Shown: positions 42,576 through 51,135 of the stretch, piece by piece | Numbering within the stretch: the first letter of the stretch is position 1 | Layout of the letters: the number at the start of each line of letters is the position of its first letter | Assembly: GCF_001866665.1 (NCBI RefSeq) | Contig: NZ_MLYO01000024.1 | Location: forward strand, 124,001 to 188,000 | DNA from: Streptomyces monashensis | GTDB lineage: Bacteria; Actinomycetota; Actinomycetes; Streptomycetales; Streptomycetaceae | Length of the DNA stretch: 64,000 nt | Reading direction: 5' to 3' | Translations under genes and position numbers: made by a program | Notes under the pieces: generated by a model | The model's database searches: none | The model's input: only the letters and a program-made list of their open reading frames with translations | Told to the model about the DNA's origin: nothing

Positions 42576-43859
42576 ATGGCCATGGACGCCATCTCCGTCA
42601 TCCGCACCAAGCGGGACCGGGGCGAGCTGACCGACGAGCAGATCGACTGGGTCATCGACGCGTACACGCGGGGCGAGGTCGCCGACGAGCAGATGTCCTC
42701 GCTGGCGATGGCGATCCTGCTCAACGGCATGAACCGCCGCGAGATCGCCCGCTGGACGGCGGCGATGATCGCGTCGGGCGAGCGCATGGACTTCTCGTCG
42801 CTGTCCCGCCCGACGGCGGACAAGCACTCCACGGGCGGCGTCGGCGACAAGATCACGCTCCCGCTGGCCCCGCTGGTCGCGGCCTGCGGCGCGGCGGTCC
42901 CGCAGCTCTCCGGCCGCGGCCTCGGCCACACGGGCGGCACCCTGGACAAGCTGGAGTCGATCCCGGGCTGGCGCGCGCTGCTCTCGAACGAGGAGATGCT
43001 GTCCGTGCTGGACGGCGTGGGCGCGGTCATCTGCGCGGCGGGCGACGGCCTGGCCCCGGCGGACAAGAAGCTCTACGCACTGCGCGACGTCACCGGCACG
43101 GTGGAGGCGATTCCGCTGATCGCGTCCTCCATCATGTCGAAGAAGATCGCCGAGGGCACGGGCTCGCTGGTCCTGGACGTGAAGGTGGGCTCGGGCGCCT
43201 TCATGAAGACGCTCGCGGACGCCCGCGAACTGGCCTCGACGATGGTCGGCCTCGGCACCGACCACGGTGTGCGGACGGTCGCCCTCCTGACGGACATGTC
43301 GACCCCGCTGGGCCTGACGGCGGGCAACGCCCTGGAGGTCCGCGAGTCGGTCGAGGTCCTGGCGGGCGGCGGCCCGGCGGACGTCGTGGAACTGACGCTG
43401 GCCCTGGCCCGCGAGATGCTCGACGCGGCCGGCGTCAAGGACGCCGACCCGGCGAAGGCCCTGGCCGACGGCTCGGCGATGGACGTCTGGCGCCGCATGA
43501 TCGCGGCCCAGGGCGGCGACCCGGACGCCCCGCTGCCCACGTCGAAGGAACAGCACGTCGTCAGGGCACCGTCCTCGGGCGTCCTGACCCGCCTCGACGC
43601 CTACGACATCGGCATCGCCGCCTGGCGCCTCGGCGCCGGCCGTGCCCGCAAGGAGGACCCGGTGCAGGCGGCGGCGGGCGTCGAGATGCACGCCAAGCCG
43701 GGCGCCAAGATCCAGGAGGGCCAGCCCCTGCTGACCCTCCACACGGACACCCCCGAGCGCTTCGCCTACGCGCTGGAGGCCGTGGAGGGCTCGTACGACA
43801 TCGCCCCGGCCGGCACGGACTTCACGGCGTCGCCGGTGGTGCTGGAGCGGATCGCCTGA
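42576..43859 (+). CDS. deoA: Thymidine phosphorylase
   Basis: A 427-aa pyrimidine nucleoside phosphorylase. Family motifs: GELTDEQIDWVIDAYTRGEV, DKHSTGGVGDKITLPLAPL, SGRGLGHTGGTLDKLE (signature), and KKIAEGTGSLVLDVKVGSGAF. It splits thymidine/deoxyuridine with phosphate to base and deoxyribose-1-P, which deoB/deoC-type enzymes carry to acetaldehyde and glyceraldehyde-3-P. SD GAAGGGAA. Downstream of cdd by 76 bp with a hairpin between. Confidence 0.95.
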   Translation: MAMDAISVIRTKRDRGELTDEQIDWVIDAYTRGEVADEQMSSLAMAILLNGMNRREIARWTAAMIASGERMDFSSLSRPTADKHSTGGVGDKITLPLAPLVAACGAAVPQLSGRGLGHTGGTLDKLESIPGWRALLSNEEMLSVLDGVGAVICAAGDGLAPADKKLYALRDVTGTVEAIPLIASSIMSKKIAEGTGSLVLDVKVGSGAFMKTLADARELASTMVGLGTDHGVRTVALLTDMSTPLGLTAGNALEVRESVEVLAGGGPADVVELTLALAREMLDAAGVKDADPAKALADGSAMDVWRRMIAAQGGDPDAPLPTSKEQHVVRAPSSGVLTRLDAYDIGIAAWRLGAGRARKEDPVQAAAGVEMHAKPGAKIQEGQPLLTLHTDTPERFAYALEAVEGSYDIAPAGTDFTASPVVLERIA

Positions 43860-43881
43860 CCAGGGGATTTCCCGTTCGGGT

Positions 43882-43915
43882 GAAGGGGATCGGTGGACCT
43901 GCGCCGGTCCCCTTC
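43882..43915 (+). terminator. Terminator after deoA
   Basis: GAAGGGGA (43882-43889) pairs with TCCCCTTC (43908-43915); an inner CGG/CCG adds to the stem. Confidence 0.55.
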
Positions 43916-43958
43916 GGCGTGCGCGATGAGTTGCGACCGCCCCGGCGGTCTACCCGTC

Positions 43959-44312
43959 GTGAATGACAAGACACCCGCCGTGCTCGTGTTGTCCGGCGCC
44001 GTCAGCCGTGATCAGGTGCCGGGGTTCTGTGACGACCTGCGGGCGCTGCTGGCGGCGGCCGGTGCGCGGGTGGTCGTGTGCGACGTGGGCGGGCTCGGGG
44101 CCTCGGGGCTCGGTGCCGTCGATCTGCTGGCGCGGCTGGAGTTGACCGCCCGCCGGGCCGGCGGGCGGATACGGCTGCGGGATCCCGCCCCCTCGCTACT
44201 CGCCCTTCTCGACCTCGTCGGACTCCGCTTCCAGGTGGAGGGGCAGGCCGAAGAGGGGGAACCAGCGCTGGGTGTCGAGGAAGCAGTGGAAACCGGTGAT
44301 CCGGCCCTCTGA
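43959..44312 (+). CDS. STAS domain protein
   Basis: A 117-aa protein from GTG 43959 (ATG 43926 also possible). The STAS core is clear: TPAVLVLSGAVSRDQVPGFCDDLRALL, VVVCDVGGLGASGLGAVDLLARLELTARRAGG and RLRDPAPSLLALLDLVGL. The Ser or Thr usually phosphorylated in SpoIIAA-type anti-anti-sigma factors is at GASGLGAV. Its last 117 bp overlap the 3' end of the convergent sigma gene. Likely an orphan anti-anti-sigma-like protein, partner unknown. Confidence 0.72.
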   Translation: MNDKTPAVLVLSGAVSRDQVPGFCDDLRALLAAAGARVVVCDVGGLGASGLGAVDLLARLELTARRAGGRIRLRDPAPSLLALLDLVGLRFQVEGQAEEGEPALGVEEAVETGDPAL

Positions 44313-45209
44313 GATCTCCAGGATCTGCACCGCCCAGGGGCTGAACCCGCCCTTCTCCTCGTCCGGCTTGTAGTGCGCGAAGCCCGGCAGACCGTTGGCC
44401 ATGACCGGCCGCAGCCGCGAGCCCGCGCAGGAGGCGCCGAGGGTGGTCATGAAGCCGGTGATGTCCGCCGTACCGCGCAGCCACAGGTCGAACGGCGGCA
44501 TCGTCATGACGGCGTCCTCGTGGAGCAGCGCCGTGAGCGCCGCCATGTCGTAGCCCTCGAAGGCCTTGACGTACCGCTCCAGGAGTTTTTGCTGCTCCTC
44601 GTCCAGCGGGTCGGACACCGCGCCCTCGGGGCCGCCGTCGGCGCGCTCCGCGAGTGTCGCCCGGGCCCGCTGGAGCGCGCTGTTGACCGAGGCGACCGAG
44701 GTGCCCAGCAGCTCGGCGACCTCGCTCGCCTTCCAGGCCAGCACCTCGCGCAGGATGAGCACCGCCCGCTGCTTGGGCGGCAGTTGCTGCAGCGCCGCCA
44801 TGAACGCGAGCCGGATGGACTCCTTGGCGACGGCCGCCTCCGCCGGGTCCTGCACCTGCGGCAGCACCCGCGCGTCCGGCATCGGCTCCAGCCAGGTGTT
44901 CTCCGGGCGGGGGGAGAGCGCCGCCCGCGCCAGTGGGGTCGACTCCGTCAGGTCCATCGGCCTCGCCCGCTTGTTGCCCGCCGTCAGCATGTCCAGGCAC
45001 ACGTTCGTCGCGATCCGGTACAGCCACGAGCGCAGGGAGGAGCGGCCCTCGAACTTCTCGTAGCTCCGCCAGGCCCGCACCAGGGTGTCCTGCACCGCGT
45101 CCTCGGCCTCGAAGGAGGAGCCGAGCATGCGGTAGCAGTATCCGGTCAGCTCGGTCCGGTGCTTCTCCAGTGCGACGTCCAGGTCCGCCGTCGCCGTGCT
45201 GTCACCCAT
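44196..45209 (-). CDS. ECF sigma factor of the SigG/TIGR02960 type with SnoaL-like C-terminal domain
   Basis: A 337-aa protein. Region 2 (YCYRMLGSSFEAEDAVQDTLVRAWRSYEKFEGRSSLRSWLYRIATN) and region 4 (LPPKQRAVLILREVLAWKASEVAELLGTSVASVNSALQRARATL) are followed by a ~125-aa SnoaL/NTF2-like domain (LLERYVKAFEGYDMAALTALLHEDAVMTMPPFDLWL...). This layout is that of M. tuberculosis SigG and relatives that lack a dedicated anti-sigma. Upstream (45269-45291) lies an exact RecA-independent DNA-damage promoter motif, the promoter class that also drives mycobacterial sigG. Convergent overlap of 117 bp with the STAS gene. Confidence 0.87.
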   Translation of the reverse strand: MGDSTATADLDVALEKHRTELTGYCYRMLGSSFEAEDAVQDTLVRAWRSYEKFEGRSSLRSWLYRIATNVCLDMLTAGNKRARPMDLTESTPLARAALSPRPENTWLEPMPDARVLPQVQDPAEAAVAKESIRLAFMAALQQLPPKQRAVLILREVLAWKASEVAELLGTSVASVNSALQRARATLAERADGGPEGAVSDPLDEEQQKLLERYVKAFEGYDMAALTALLHEDAVMTMPPFDLWLRGTADITGFMTTLGASCAGSRLRPVMANGLPGFAHYKPDEEKGGFSPWAVQILEISEGRITGFHCFLDTQRWFPLFGLPLHLEAESDEVEKGE

Positions 45210-45268
45210 CGTCCCCCCACCCCCTGTGGCCGTCCCTGTTCGCGCGCCATCGCGCCCCAGCACTCCGG

Positions 45269-45291
45269 AAGCTACCGCAGCCCACTGACAA
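45269..45291 (-). promoter_or_regulatory. RecA-NDp/PafBC-type DNA damage promoter of the sigma gene
   Basis: Minus strand TTGTCAGTG-N8-TAGCTT matches the consensus tTGTCRgtg-N8-TAnnnT exactly. The predicted transcript start is about 50 nt before the ATG at 45209. Confidence 0.75.
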
Positions 45292-45319
45292 TGGCCCCCG
45301 GAGTCCGAATAAGCCCAGC

Positions 45320-46447
45320 TCAGACCAGTTGCTTCACGGACATGAGCAGATGACGGTGCGCGGACTGCGGCCCGACCGCGCCGAGCAGCACCCGCTGGCC
45401 CGCCCCCAGCATCTCCAGCCGCAGCCCGGGGCCCTCGAAGGAGTTGAGCGCGTCGAGCAGGTACGACGGGTTGAAGGCCACCGTCACCTCGTCCGCTCCG
45501 CTCAGGGTGACCGGCAGGCGCTGCGCCGCAACGTCGTCCCCGTATCCCGCACGCACCAGAAGCGAGCCCTCGGCGGCCGAGAAGTCCAGCCGCACCGGAC
45601 TGTTCCCGTCCGCCACCACGGCCACCCGGCGCACCGCCTCCGCCAGCGCCGCGCACTCCGCCTCGGCCACGGCCGCCCCCGCCACCTCGAACAGCGCCCC
45701 GTACCCCGGCAGCCGCCCCTCCAGCCGCCGCAGCACCGCGCGCGTGTCCCCGCCCTCGAAACCGACGGCCGCCGTGCTCCGCGCCGTGGCCGGGTCCAGC
45801 AGGATCCGCAGCGTGCCGCACTTCCCCAGCGCCCGCGCCACCTCCAGCAGCCGCCGCGCGGGCAGCAGCACCTCCACGGCCTCCGCGTCCGCGCCGGCCG
45901 GCCGCCAGGGCAGCCCGCGCACCGCGTACCGGTACCGGTCGGACGCCGACAGCGTCATCTCCCCGCCCTCGAGGCGCAGTTGGACCCCGGTGAGCACCGG
46001 CAGGGTGTCGTCGCGGCCCGCCGCCACCGCCACCTGGCCGACGGCCGTGGCGAACGCGGCCGCGTCCACCTCGCCGTACGGCGCGGGCGCCGCCGGCGGC
46101 GCCGGGTACTCCTCGTACGGCAGTGTCGACAGCCCGAAGCGCGTGCCGCCCGCCTCCACCGTGAACCGGTTGCCCTCCAGCGCGCAGCTCACCGGGCCGT
46201 CGGGCAGCACCCGGCAGATGTCCAGCAGCCGCCGCCCGAGGACCAGCACCCGGCCCGGCACCGCCACCTCGGCGTCGGCCCCGGCCCGCGCCGCCGTCTC
46301 GAAGTCGGACCCCGACACGGCGAGCCGCCCCGGCTTTGCGCTCAGCACCAGCCCGCCCAGCACCGGCACCGTCGTCCGCGCGGGCAGCGCCCGCCCCGCC
46401 CAGGCGACCGCCTCGGCCAGCTCCCCGCGCGCGATCCGGAACTCCAT
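45320..46447 (-). CDS. DNA polymerase III beta subunit (sliding clamp) paralog
   Basis: A 375-aa protein with the three-domain clamp layout: domain 1 MEFRIARGELAEAVAWAGRALPARTTVPVLGGLVLSA, domain 2 from FATAVGQVAVAAGRDDTLPVLTGVQLRLEGGEMTLSASDRYR, and domain 3 with VTVAFNPSYLLDALNSFEGPGLRLEM and the C-terminal HRHLLMSVKQLV. It lies away from the dnaA-recF region, so it is most likely a second clamp. Its promoter (46490-46512) carries the DNA-damage motif. A role with damage-induced polymerases is inference. It may also compete with DnaN. Confidence 0.88.
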   Translation of the reverse strand: MEFRIARGELAEAVAWAGRALPARTTVPVLGGLVLSAKPGRLAVSGSDFETAARAGADAEVAVPGRVLVLGRRLLDICRVLPDGPVSCALEGNRFTVEAGGTRFGLSTLPYEEYPAPPAAPAPYGEVDAAAFATAVGQVAVAAGRDDTLPVLTGVQLRLEGGEMTLSASDRYRYAVRGLPWRPAGADAEAVEVLLPARRLLEVARALGKCGTLRILLDPATARSTAAVGFEGGDTRAVLRRLEGRLPGYGALFEVAGAAVAEAECAALAEAVRRVAVVADGNSPVRLDFSAAEGSLLVRAGYGDDVAAQRLPVTLSGADEVTVAFNPSYLLDALNSFEGPGLRLEMLGAGQRVLLGAVGPQSAHRHLLMSVKQLV

Positions 46448-46455
46448 ACGACAAA

Positions 46456-46530
46456 CCCCCTGCTCAGTGGGCCGGTTGACCGGGGGCGGACGATATCCGC
46501 GCCCACTGACAACCGCCCCTGAGCAGGGGG
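46456..46530. repeat. 12-bp inverted repeat flanking the clamp-paralog promoter
   Basis: CCCCCTGCTCAG (46456-46467) and CTGAGCAGGGGG (46519-46530) are perfect inverted copies on either side of the promoter at 46490-46512; TGGGC (46468-46472) and GCCCA (46501-46505) extend the pairing. In transcripts running on from the MFS gene it would form a terminator-like hairpin. Confidence 0.6.
46490..46512 (-). promoter_or_regulatory. RecA-NDp/PafBC-type DNA damage promoter of the clamp paralog
   Basis: Minus strand TTGTCAGTG-N8-TATCGT is an exact consensus match. It shares TTGTCAGTGGGC with the sigma promoter at 45269-45291. Predicted leader about 35 nt. Confidence 0.75.
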
Positions 46531-46575
46531 TTCGGTGAAAGCGACGTACGAGCCGTACGCGTCGTACGAGGGGAC

Positions 46576-47886
46576 TCAGTGTGCGGCGACGGGCGCCGTC
46601 CGGGCCGCGACCCGGGCCGCCCGCGAGCCGAGGACGGTGATCGTGACGACGCCGACGACCGCGAGGAGGCCCACCGCGACCGTGCCGCCCCAGCCGTCCG
46701 CGTGGAAGGCCGTCGCACCGACCGTGCTGCCGACACTGGAGCCGATGTAGTACATCGACTGGTACAGGGCCGAGGCCTGCGCACGGCCCTGGGTGGCCGT
46801 CTTGCTGACCGCCGAGGAGGCCACCGCGTGCCCCGCGAAGAAGCCCGCCGTGATCAGCACCAGGCCCAGCAGCACCAGCGGCAGCGAGGGCGCGAGCGAC
46901 AGCAGCAGACCGGCCGTCGTCGTACCGCCCGCCAGGTACAGCGCGCCCCGGCGGCCGAGGCGGCCCACCAGCCGGCCCGCCGTCGACGCGGACACCGTGC
47001 CCACCAGGTAGACCAGGAAGATCGAGCCGATGATGCCCTGCGGCAGCCCGAACGGCGCCTCCGTCAGGCGGTAGCCGATGACCGTGTAGACGCCGCCGAA
47101 CACCGTCATGAACAGCGCGCCGATCGCGTACAGCCGGCGCAGCAGCGGGTTGGCGAGGTGGTCGCGGACCGTGCCGAGCAGGATCCGGGGCCGCAGCGAG
47201 CCCGCCGTGAAGTGCTTCGGGGCCGGCAGCAGCAGCCGGAAGGCGATCGCGCAGCCGACCGCGATCACGCCGATCACCGCGACGGCGACCCGCCAGCCCC
47301 ACGCCTGGGCCACCCAGCCGGTGATGATCCGGCCGCTCATCCCGCCGACGCTGTTGCCCGCGACGAACAGACCGATCGCCGTGACCAGTGCCTTCGGCCG
47401 GACCTCCTCGGCCAGATAGGCCTGTGCCGAGGCGGGCAGACCGGCCAGCGCCGCGCCCTGCACCGCCCGCAGCGCCACCAGCACGCCGAGCGACGGCGCG
47501 AACGGCACCAGCAGACCGACGGCGACCGCGACGGCCAGCGAGCCCGTCATCACCGCGCGGCGGCCGAAGCGCTCCGACAGGGCGCTCATCGGCAGCACGA
47601 ACAGCGCCAGTCCGCCGGTCGCGGCCGCCACCGTCCAGCTCGCGTCGCTCGCCGCGACCCCGAACTCGCCGGAGATCAGGGGCAGCAGGGCCTGCGTGGA
47701 GTACAGGAGCGCGAAGGTCGCGACACCGGCGAGGAAGAGGGCGAGGCTCATCCGGCGGTAGCCGGGGCCGCCCGGGGTCAGCCGGGTGTCGACGGCGCGG
47801 TCGGAGGTGTCGACGGAGGTGTCGGCGACGGGGACGGGCGAGGTGGCGACCACGGTGGTGGACGCCCCGGTACTGGCGGGAGACAT
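46576..47886 (-). CDS. MFS transporter (YnfM-like)
   Basis: A 436-aa major facilitator with 12 predicted helices and the loop 2-3 motif ALSERFGRRAVM (motif A type). The N-terminal 45 residues are polar. It resembles the YnfM/AraJ-like drug or sugar efflux family. ATG 47886 follows TACGGT by 6 nt with no SD, so it is probably leaderless. The divergent LysR gene 63 bp away is its likely regulator. Confidence 0.88.
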   Translation of the reverse strand: MSPASTGASTTVVATSPVPVADTSVDTSDRAVDTRLTPGGPGYRRMSLALFLAGVATFALLYSTQALLPLISGEFGVAASDASWTVAAATGGLALFVLPMSALSERFGRRAVMTGSLAVAVAVGLLVPFAPSLGVLVALRAVQGAALAGLPASAQAYLAEEVRPKALVTAIGLFVAGNSVGGMSGRIITGWVAQAWGWRVAVAVIGVIAVGCAIAFRLLLPAPKHFTAGSLRPRILLGTVRDHLANPLLRRLYAIGALFMTVFGGVYTVIGYRLTEAPFGLPQGIIGSIFLVYLVGTVSASTAGRLVGRLGRRGALYLAGGTTTAGLLLSLAPSLPLVLLGLVLITAGFFAGHAVASSAVSKTATQGRAQASALYQSMYYIGSSVGSTVGATAFHADGWGGTVAVGLLAVVGVVTITVLGSRAARVAARTAPVAAH

Positions 47887-47918
47887 GCCTAGACCGTAGG
47901 GACGGTCCGCCTCATGCG

Positions 47919-47931
47919 TCCAATGCATGGA
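47919..47931. promoter_or_regulatory. LysR-type T-N11-A box between MFS and lysR genes
   Basis: TCCAATGCATGGA has the T-N11-A form with dyad symmetry (one offset base) in the 63-bp divergent gap. Probably the autoregulatory and activation site of the LysR protein. Confidence 0.6.
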
Positions 47932-47949
47932 ATCGCCATAATCGTTCCC

Positions 47950-48909
47950 ATGGCGCATCAGCAGAGCTCACAGGCCCGCCTGTCACCGAACAGTGACACA
48001 GAAGACATGTACGAGATGGCGAAGGTGCTCGCCCCCCGCCTCGCCTACTTCGCCGGCGTGGCCCGCACCGAGCACGTGACCCGGGCGGCGCACGAGATGA
48101 ACGTCCCCCAGTCCACCCTCTCCCGCGCCATGGTCCGCCTGGAGCGGGACCTGGGCGTCGACCTCTTCGCCCGGCACGGCCGTACGGTCTCCCTCACCCC
48201 CGCCGGCCGCACCTTCCTGGCCTCGGTCGAACGCGCCCTCGCCGAGGTCGGCCGGGCCGCCGAGGAGGTCCGCGCCGACGCCGACCCGACCACCGGCAAG
48301 GTCGCCTTCGGCTTTCTGCACACCATGGGCGCCGAGACCGTGCCGGGCCTCCTGCACGCCTTCCGCGCCGACCACCCGCGCATCCGCTTCAGCCTGGTCC
48401 AGAACTACGGCGAGGCCATGCTGGAGCGGCTGCGCGCGGGCGAGCTGGACCTGTGCCTGACCTCCCCGGTCCCCGACGCCCCCGACCTGGTCGCCCGCCG
48501 GCTCGACGAGCAGAAACTCCGCCTGGTCGTCCCCGCCGACCATGCCCTGGCCGGCCGCAGACGCATCCGGCTGGCCGAGGCCGCCGAGGAAACCTTCGTC
48601 ACCCTGGAACCCGGCTACGGCCTGCGCCGCATCACCGACGCCCTGTGCCGCGAGGCGGGCTTCCGCCCGAGGGTCGCCTTCGAGGGCGAGGAGGCGGAGA
48701 CCCTGCGGGGCCTGGTGGCGGCCGGCCTGGGCGTCGCCCTCCTGCCCCCGCCGACGGTCCCGAGGCCGGGCGTCGTGGAACTGACCGTCACGGCCCCGAG
48801 GGCGGCGCGGGAGATCGGCGTGGCCTGGCTGGCCGACCGCCCGGACACCCCGCCGGTGGCCGCCTTCAAGCAGTTCCTGCTGTCCCGGAGGGGCAACCTG
48901 CTGCCCTGA
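47950..48909 (+). CDS. LysR family transcriptional regulator
   Basis: A 319-aa regulator. HTH: LAPRLAYFAGVARTEHVTRAAHEMNVPQSTLSRAMVRLERDLGVDLFARHGRTVSLTPAGRTF in outline, then a PBP2 ligand domain (KVAFGFLHTMGAETVPGLL...LRGLVAAGLGVALLPP). ATG 47950 is chosen (CATAAT lies 7 nt before it); ATG 48007 is possible. It is divergent from the MFS gene, and the pair forms a typical efflux/regulator unit. Confidence 0.9.
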   Translation: MAHQQSSQARLSPNSDTEDMYEMAKVLAPRLAYFAGVARTEHVTRAAHEMNVPQSTLSRAMVRLERDLGVDLFARHGRTVSLTPAGRTFLASVERALAEVGRAAEEVRADADPTTGKVAFGFLHTMGAETVPGLLHAFRADHPRIRFSLVQNYGEAMLERLRAGELDLCLTSPVPDAPDLVARRLDEQKLRLVVPADHALAGRRRIRLAEAAEETFVTLEPGYGLRRITDALCREAGFRPRVAFEGEEAETLRGLVAAGLGVALLPPPTVPRPGVVELTVTAPRAAREIGVAWLADRPDTPPVAAFKQFLLSRRGNLLP

Positions 48910-48914
48910 CGGGC

Positions 48915-49676
48915 CTACCTCTTCAACGACCTGCCGAACCCCGCCGCCAGCGGCATCCGCAACCCGATCGGCGGCGGCGCGGCCAGCGCGTCCTCGACGG
49001 GCCGGGACAGGTGGTGTCCGTACAGCGCGCCCAGCACGAAATCGACGGCGAGCCACCCGACCTCGTCCCGGTGCCCGGTCAACCCGTGGCCGTCGGAGTG
49101 CACTTCGAACCGGCACACCTGACGGTTCACCTTCTTCGCGCGCGCCGCGTACCGGAACGACAGTTCGGGATCGGTGCGTTGGTCGTTCGTGCCGTGCACG
49201 ATCAGCACCCGCCGCCCCACGAGCTGCTTCACCGGCTCGGCGGGCGCCGCGACGTCGTCCTCCGGGAGCCAAGGGGCCATCGCCACCACGGAGTTGACGG
49301 CCTCGTGACCGCCCGCCCGCAGCGCCGCGCGGCCGCCCATGTCGACCCCGACCAGGCACACGGGAACGTCCCCGTAGCGCCGTACGACCTCGTCGACGGC
49401 CCACTGCGCGTCCGCCGCCGGATGCGCCTCGCTGCCGTTCCAGCCCCGGTAGCGGTAGCGCACGCCGTGCACGGCCAGCCCCTCGGCCCGCCCCGCGCGC
49501 ACGAACCGGCGGCCCAGCGAGCGCAGCGCGAGCGCCGCCCGCACGGGGGACGGCCGGCGGGCGGACACCTCCTCCCCGCCGGGGAGCAGCAGTACCGCTC
49601 CGCTCACCGCCGTCGGCTCCGGGCCGACTGCCTTTCCCAGCCCGGCCGTTCGGACCGGAGTCGCTTGCTGTCCCAT
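48915..49676 (-). CDS. Alpha/beta hydrolase with Asp at the nucleophile position
   Basis: A 253-aa dienelactone-hydrolase-like protein: oxyanion region VLLLPGGEE, nucleophile elbow VGVDMGGRAAL, acid loop VHGTNDQRTDPE and His in SDGHGLTGHRD. The elbow has Asp where esterases have Ser (GxSxG). Haloalkane dehalogenases and epoxide hydrolases also use Asp. So it is either such an enzyme or one with altered chemistry. The 3' end is 5 bp from the convergent lysR stop. Confidence 0.8.
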   Translation of the reverse strand: MGQQATPVRTAGLGKAVGPEPTAVSGAVLLLPGGEEVSARRPSPVRAALALRSLGRRFVRAGRAEGLAVHGVRYRYRGWNGSEAHPAADAQWAVDEVVRRYGDVPVCLVGVDMGGRAALRAGGHEAVNSVVAMAPWLPEDDVAAPAEPVKQLVGRRVLIVHGTNDQRTDPELSFRYAARAKKVNRQVCRFEVHSDGHGLTGHRDEVGWLAVDFVLGALYGHHLSRPVEDALAAPPPIGLRMPLAAGFGRSLKR

Positions 49677-49793
49677 GACAGAACAGTGTCAGAAGGGGTG
49701 GTGTACCAAACCCGTACGTGCGGTCACTGTTGCGTATCGGCGGGAAAGCGCCGGAAAAGTGCGGTGAAAGAGCCGTCGCGTTCACCGGGCCCT

Positions 49794-49815
49794 CTACGCG
49801 CGTAGGCGTTAGAGT
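49794..49815 (+). promoter_or_regulatory. Nucleoside-regulon operator and -10 of add
   Basis: CTACGCGCGTAG (49794-49805) is a perfect 12-bp palindrome placed between the expected -35 and the -10 box TAGAGT (49810-49815). The ATG at 49822 follows after 6 nt without SD, so the mRNA is probably leaderless and repressible. Confidence 0.75.
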
Positions 49816-49821
49816 GCGGAA

Positions 49822-50985
49822 ATGACGAGCCAGACTGCACCGATCGGGGTCGTTCCGACGCCGGACCAGATCCGCCGGGCGCCCAAGGTTCTGCTGCACG
49901 ATCATCTCGACGGCGGGCTCCGCCCCGGCACCGTCGTCGCCCTCGCCCGGGAGACCGGGTACGCGGACCTCCCCGAGACCGACCCGGACAAGCTGGGCAT
50001 CTGGTTCCACGAGGCCGCCGACTCCGGCTCGCTGGAACGGTATCTGGAGACGTTCCGGCACACCGTCGGCGTGATGCAGACCCGGGACGCGCTGATCCGG
50101 GTCGCCAGGGAGTGCGCCGAGGACCTCGCCGAGGACGGGGTCGTCTACGCCGAGGTGCGGTACGCCCCCGAGCAGCACCTGGAGGGCGGGCTGACCCTCG
50201 AAGAGGTCGTCGAGGCGGTCAACGAGGGCTTCCGGCAGGGCGAACGGCTCGCCCGCGAGGACGGCCGCCGGATCCGGGTCGGCGCGCTGCTGACCGCCAT
50301 GCGGCACGCGGCCCGCTCCCTGGAGATCGCCGAACTCGCCAACCGGTACCGGGACTCCGGCGTGGTCGGCTTCGACATCGCCGGCGCGGAGGCGGGCCAT
50401 CCGCCCACCCGGCACCTGGACGCCTTCGAGTACCTCAAGCGCGAGAACAACCACTTCACCATCCACGCCGGCGAGGCCTTCGGGCTGCCGTCCATCTGGC
50501 AGGCGCTCCAGTGGTGCGGCGCCGACCGGCTCGGGCACGGGGTGCGGATCATCGACGACATCGAGGTCCGCGAGGACGGCTCGGTGCGGCTCGGCCGGCT
50601 GGCGTCGTACGTCCGGGACAAGCGGATCCCGCTGGAGCTGTGCCCCAGCTCCAACCTCCAGACCGGGGCCGCGTCGTCGTACGCCGAGCATCCGATCGGG
50701 CTGCTGCGCCGGCTGCACTTCCGGGCCACGGTGAACACGGACAACCGGCTGATGTCGCACACCGGCATGAGCCGGGAATTCGAGCATCTCGTCGAGGCAT
50801 TCGGTTACACGCTCGACGACCTCCAGTGGTTCTCCGTCAATGCGATGAAATCCGCGTTCATTCCTTTCGATGAACGACTTGCGATGATCAATGACGTCGT
50901 CAAGCCCGGATATGCAGAGCTGAAGTCCGAATGGCTGTTCCAGCAGACGGCCTCCACCAGGGGCTCTGCTCACTCGGAGGAGTGA
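49822..50985 (+). CDS. add: Adenosine deaminase
   Basis: A 387-aa zinc enzyme. Motifs: [16 protein letters not shown] (HxHxxG-like), [50 protein letters not shown] and [18 protein letters not shown] (Asp pair). It deaminates adenosine and deoxyadenosine to inosine, feeding purine salvage. The operator shared with bmpA, the ABC operon and deoC places it in the same predicted regulon. Confidence 0.95.
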   Translation: MTSQTAPIGVVPTPDQIRRAPKVLLHDHLDGGLRPGTVVALARETGYADLPETDPDKLGIWFHEAADSGSLERYLETFRHTVGVMQTRDALIRVARECAEDLAEDGVVYAEVRYAPEQHLEGGLTLEEVVEAVNEGFRQGERLAREDGRRIRVGALLTAMRHAARSLEIAELANRYRDSGVVGFDIAGAEAGHPPTRHLDAFEYLKRENNHFTIHAGEAFGLPSIWQALQWCGADRLGHGVRIIDDIEVREDGSVRLGRLASYVRDKRIPLELCPSSNLQTGAASSYAEHPIGLLRRLHFRATVNTDNRLMSHTGMSREFEHLVEAFGYTLDDLQWFSVNAMKSAFIPFDERLAMINDVVKPGYAELKSEWLFQQTASTRGSAHSEE

Positions 50986-51005
50986 GTGCATCCGGTTTTC
51001 GGCAT

Positions 51006-51042
51006 GAAATGCGGACGCGCTTTCACAGGGTGTCCGCATTTC
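51006..51042 (+). terminator. Terminator after add
   Basis: GAAATGCGGAC (51006-51016) pairs perfectly with GTCCGCATTTC (51032-51042). Confidence 0.65.
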
Positions 51043-51135
51043 GGTGTTTGCGGCGTGCGGTGAGGCGTGTTTACGGTCGAGGACCGCTGGGATCGATTCC
51101 GATCTCCCGTCTCCGCATTCAAGGATGCATTCACG

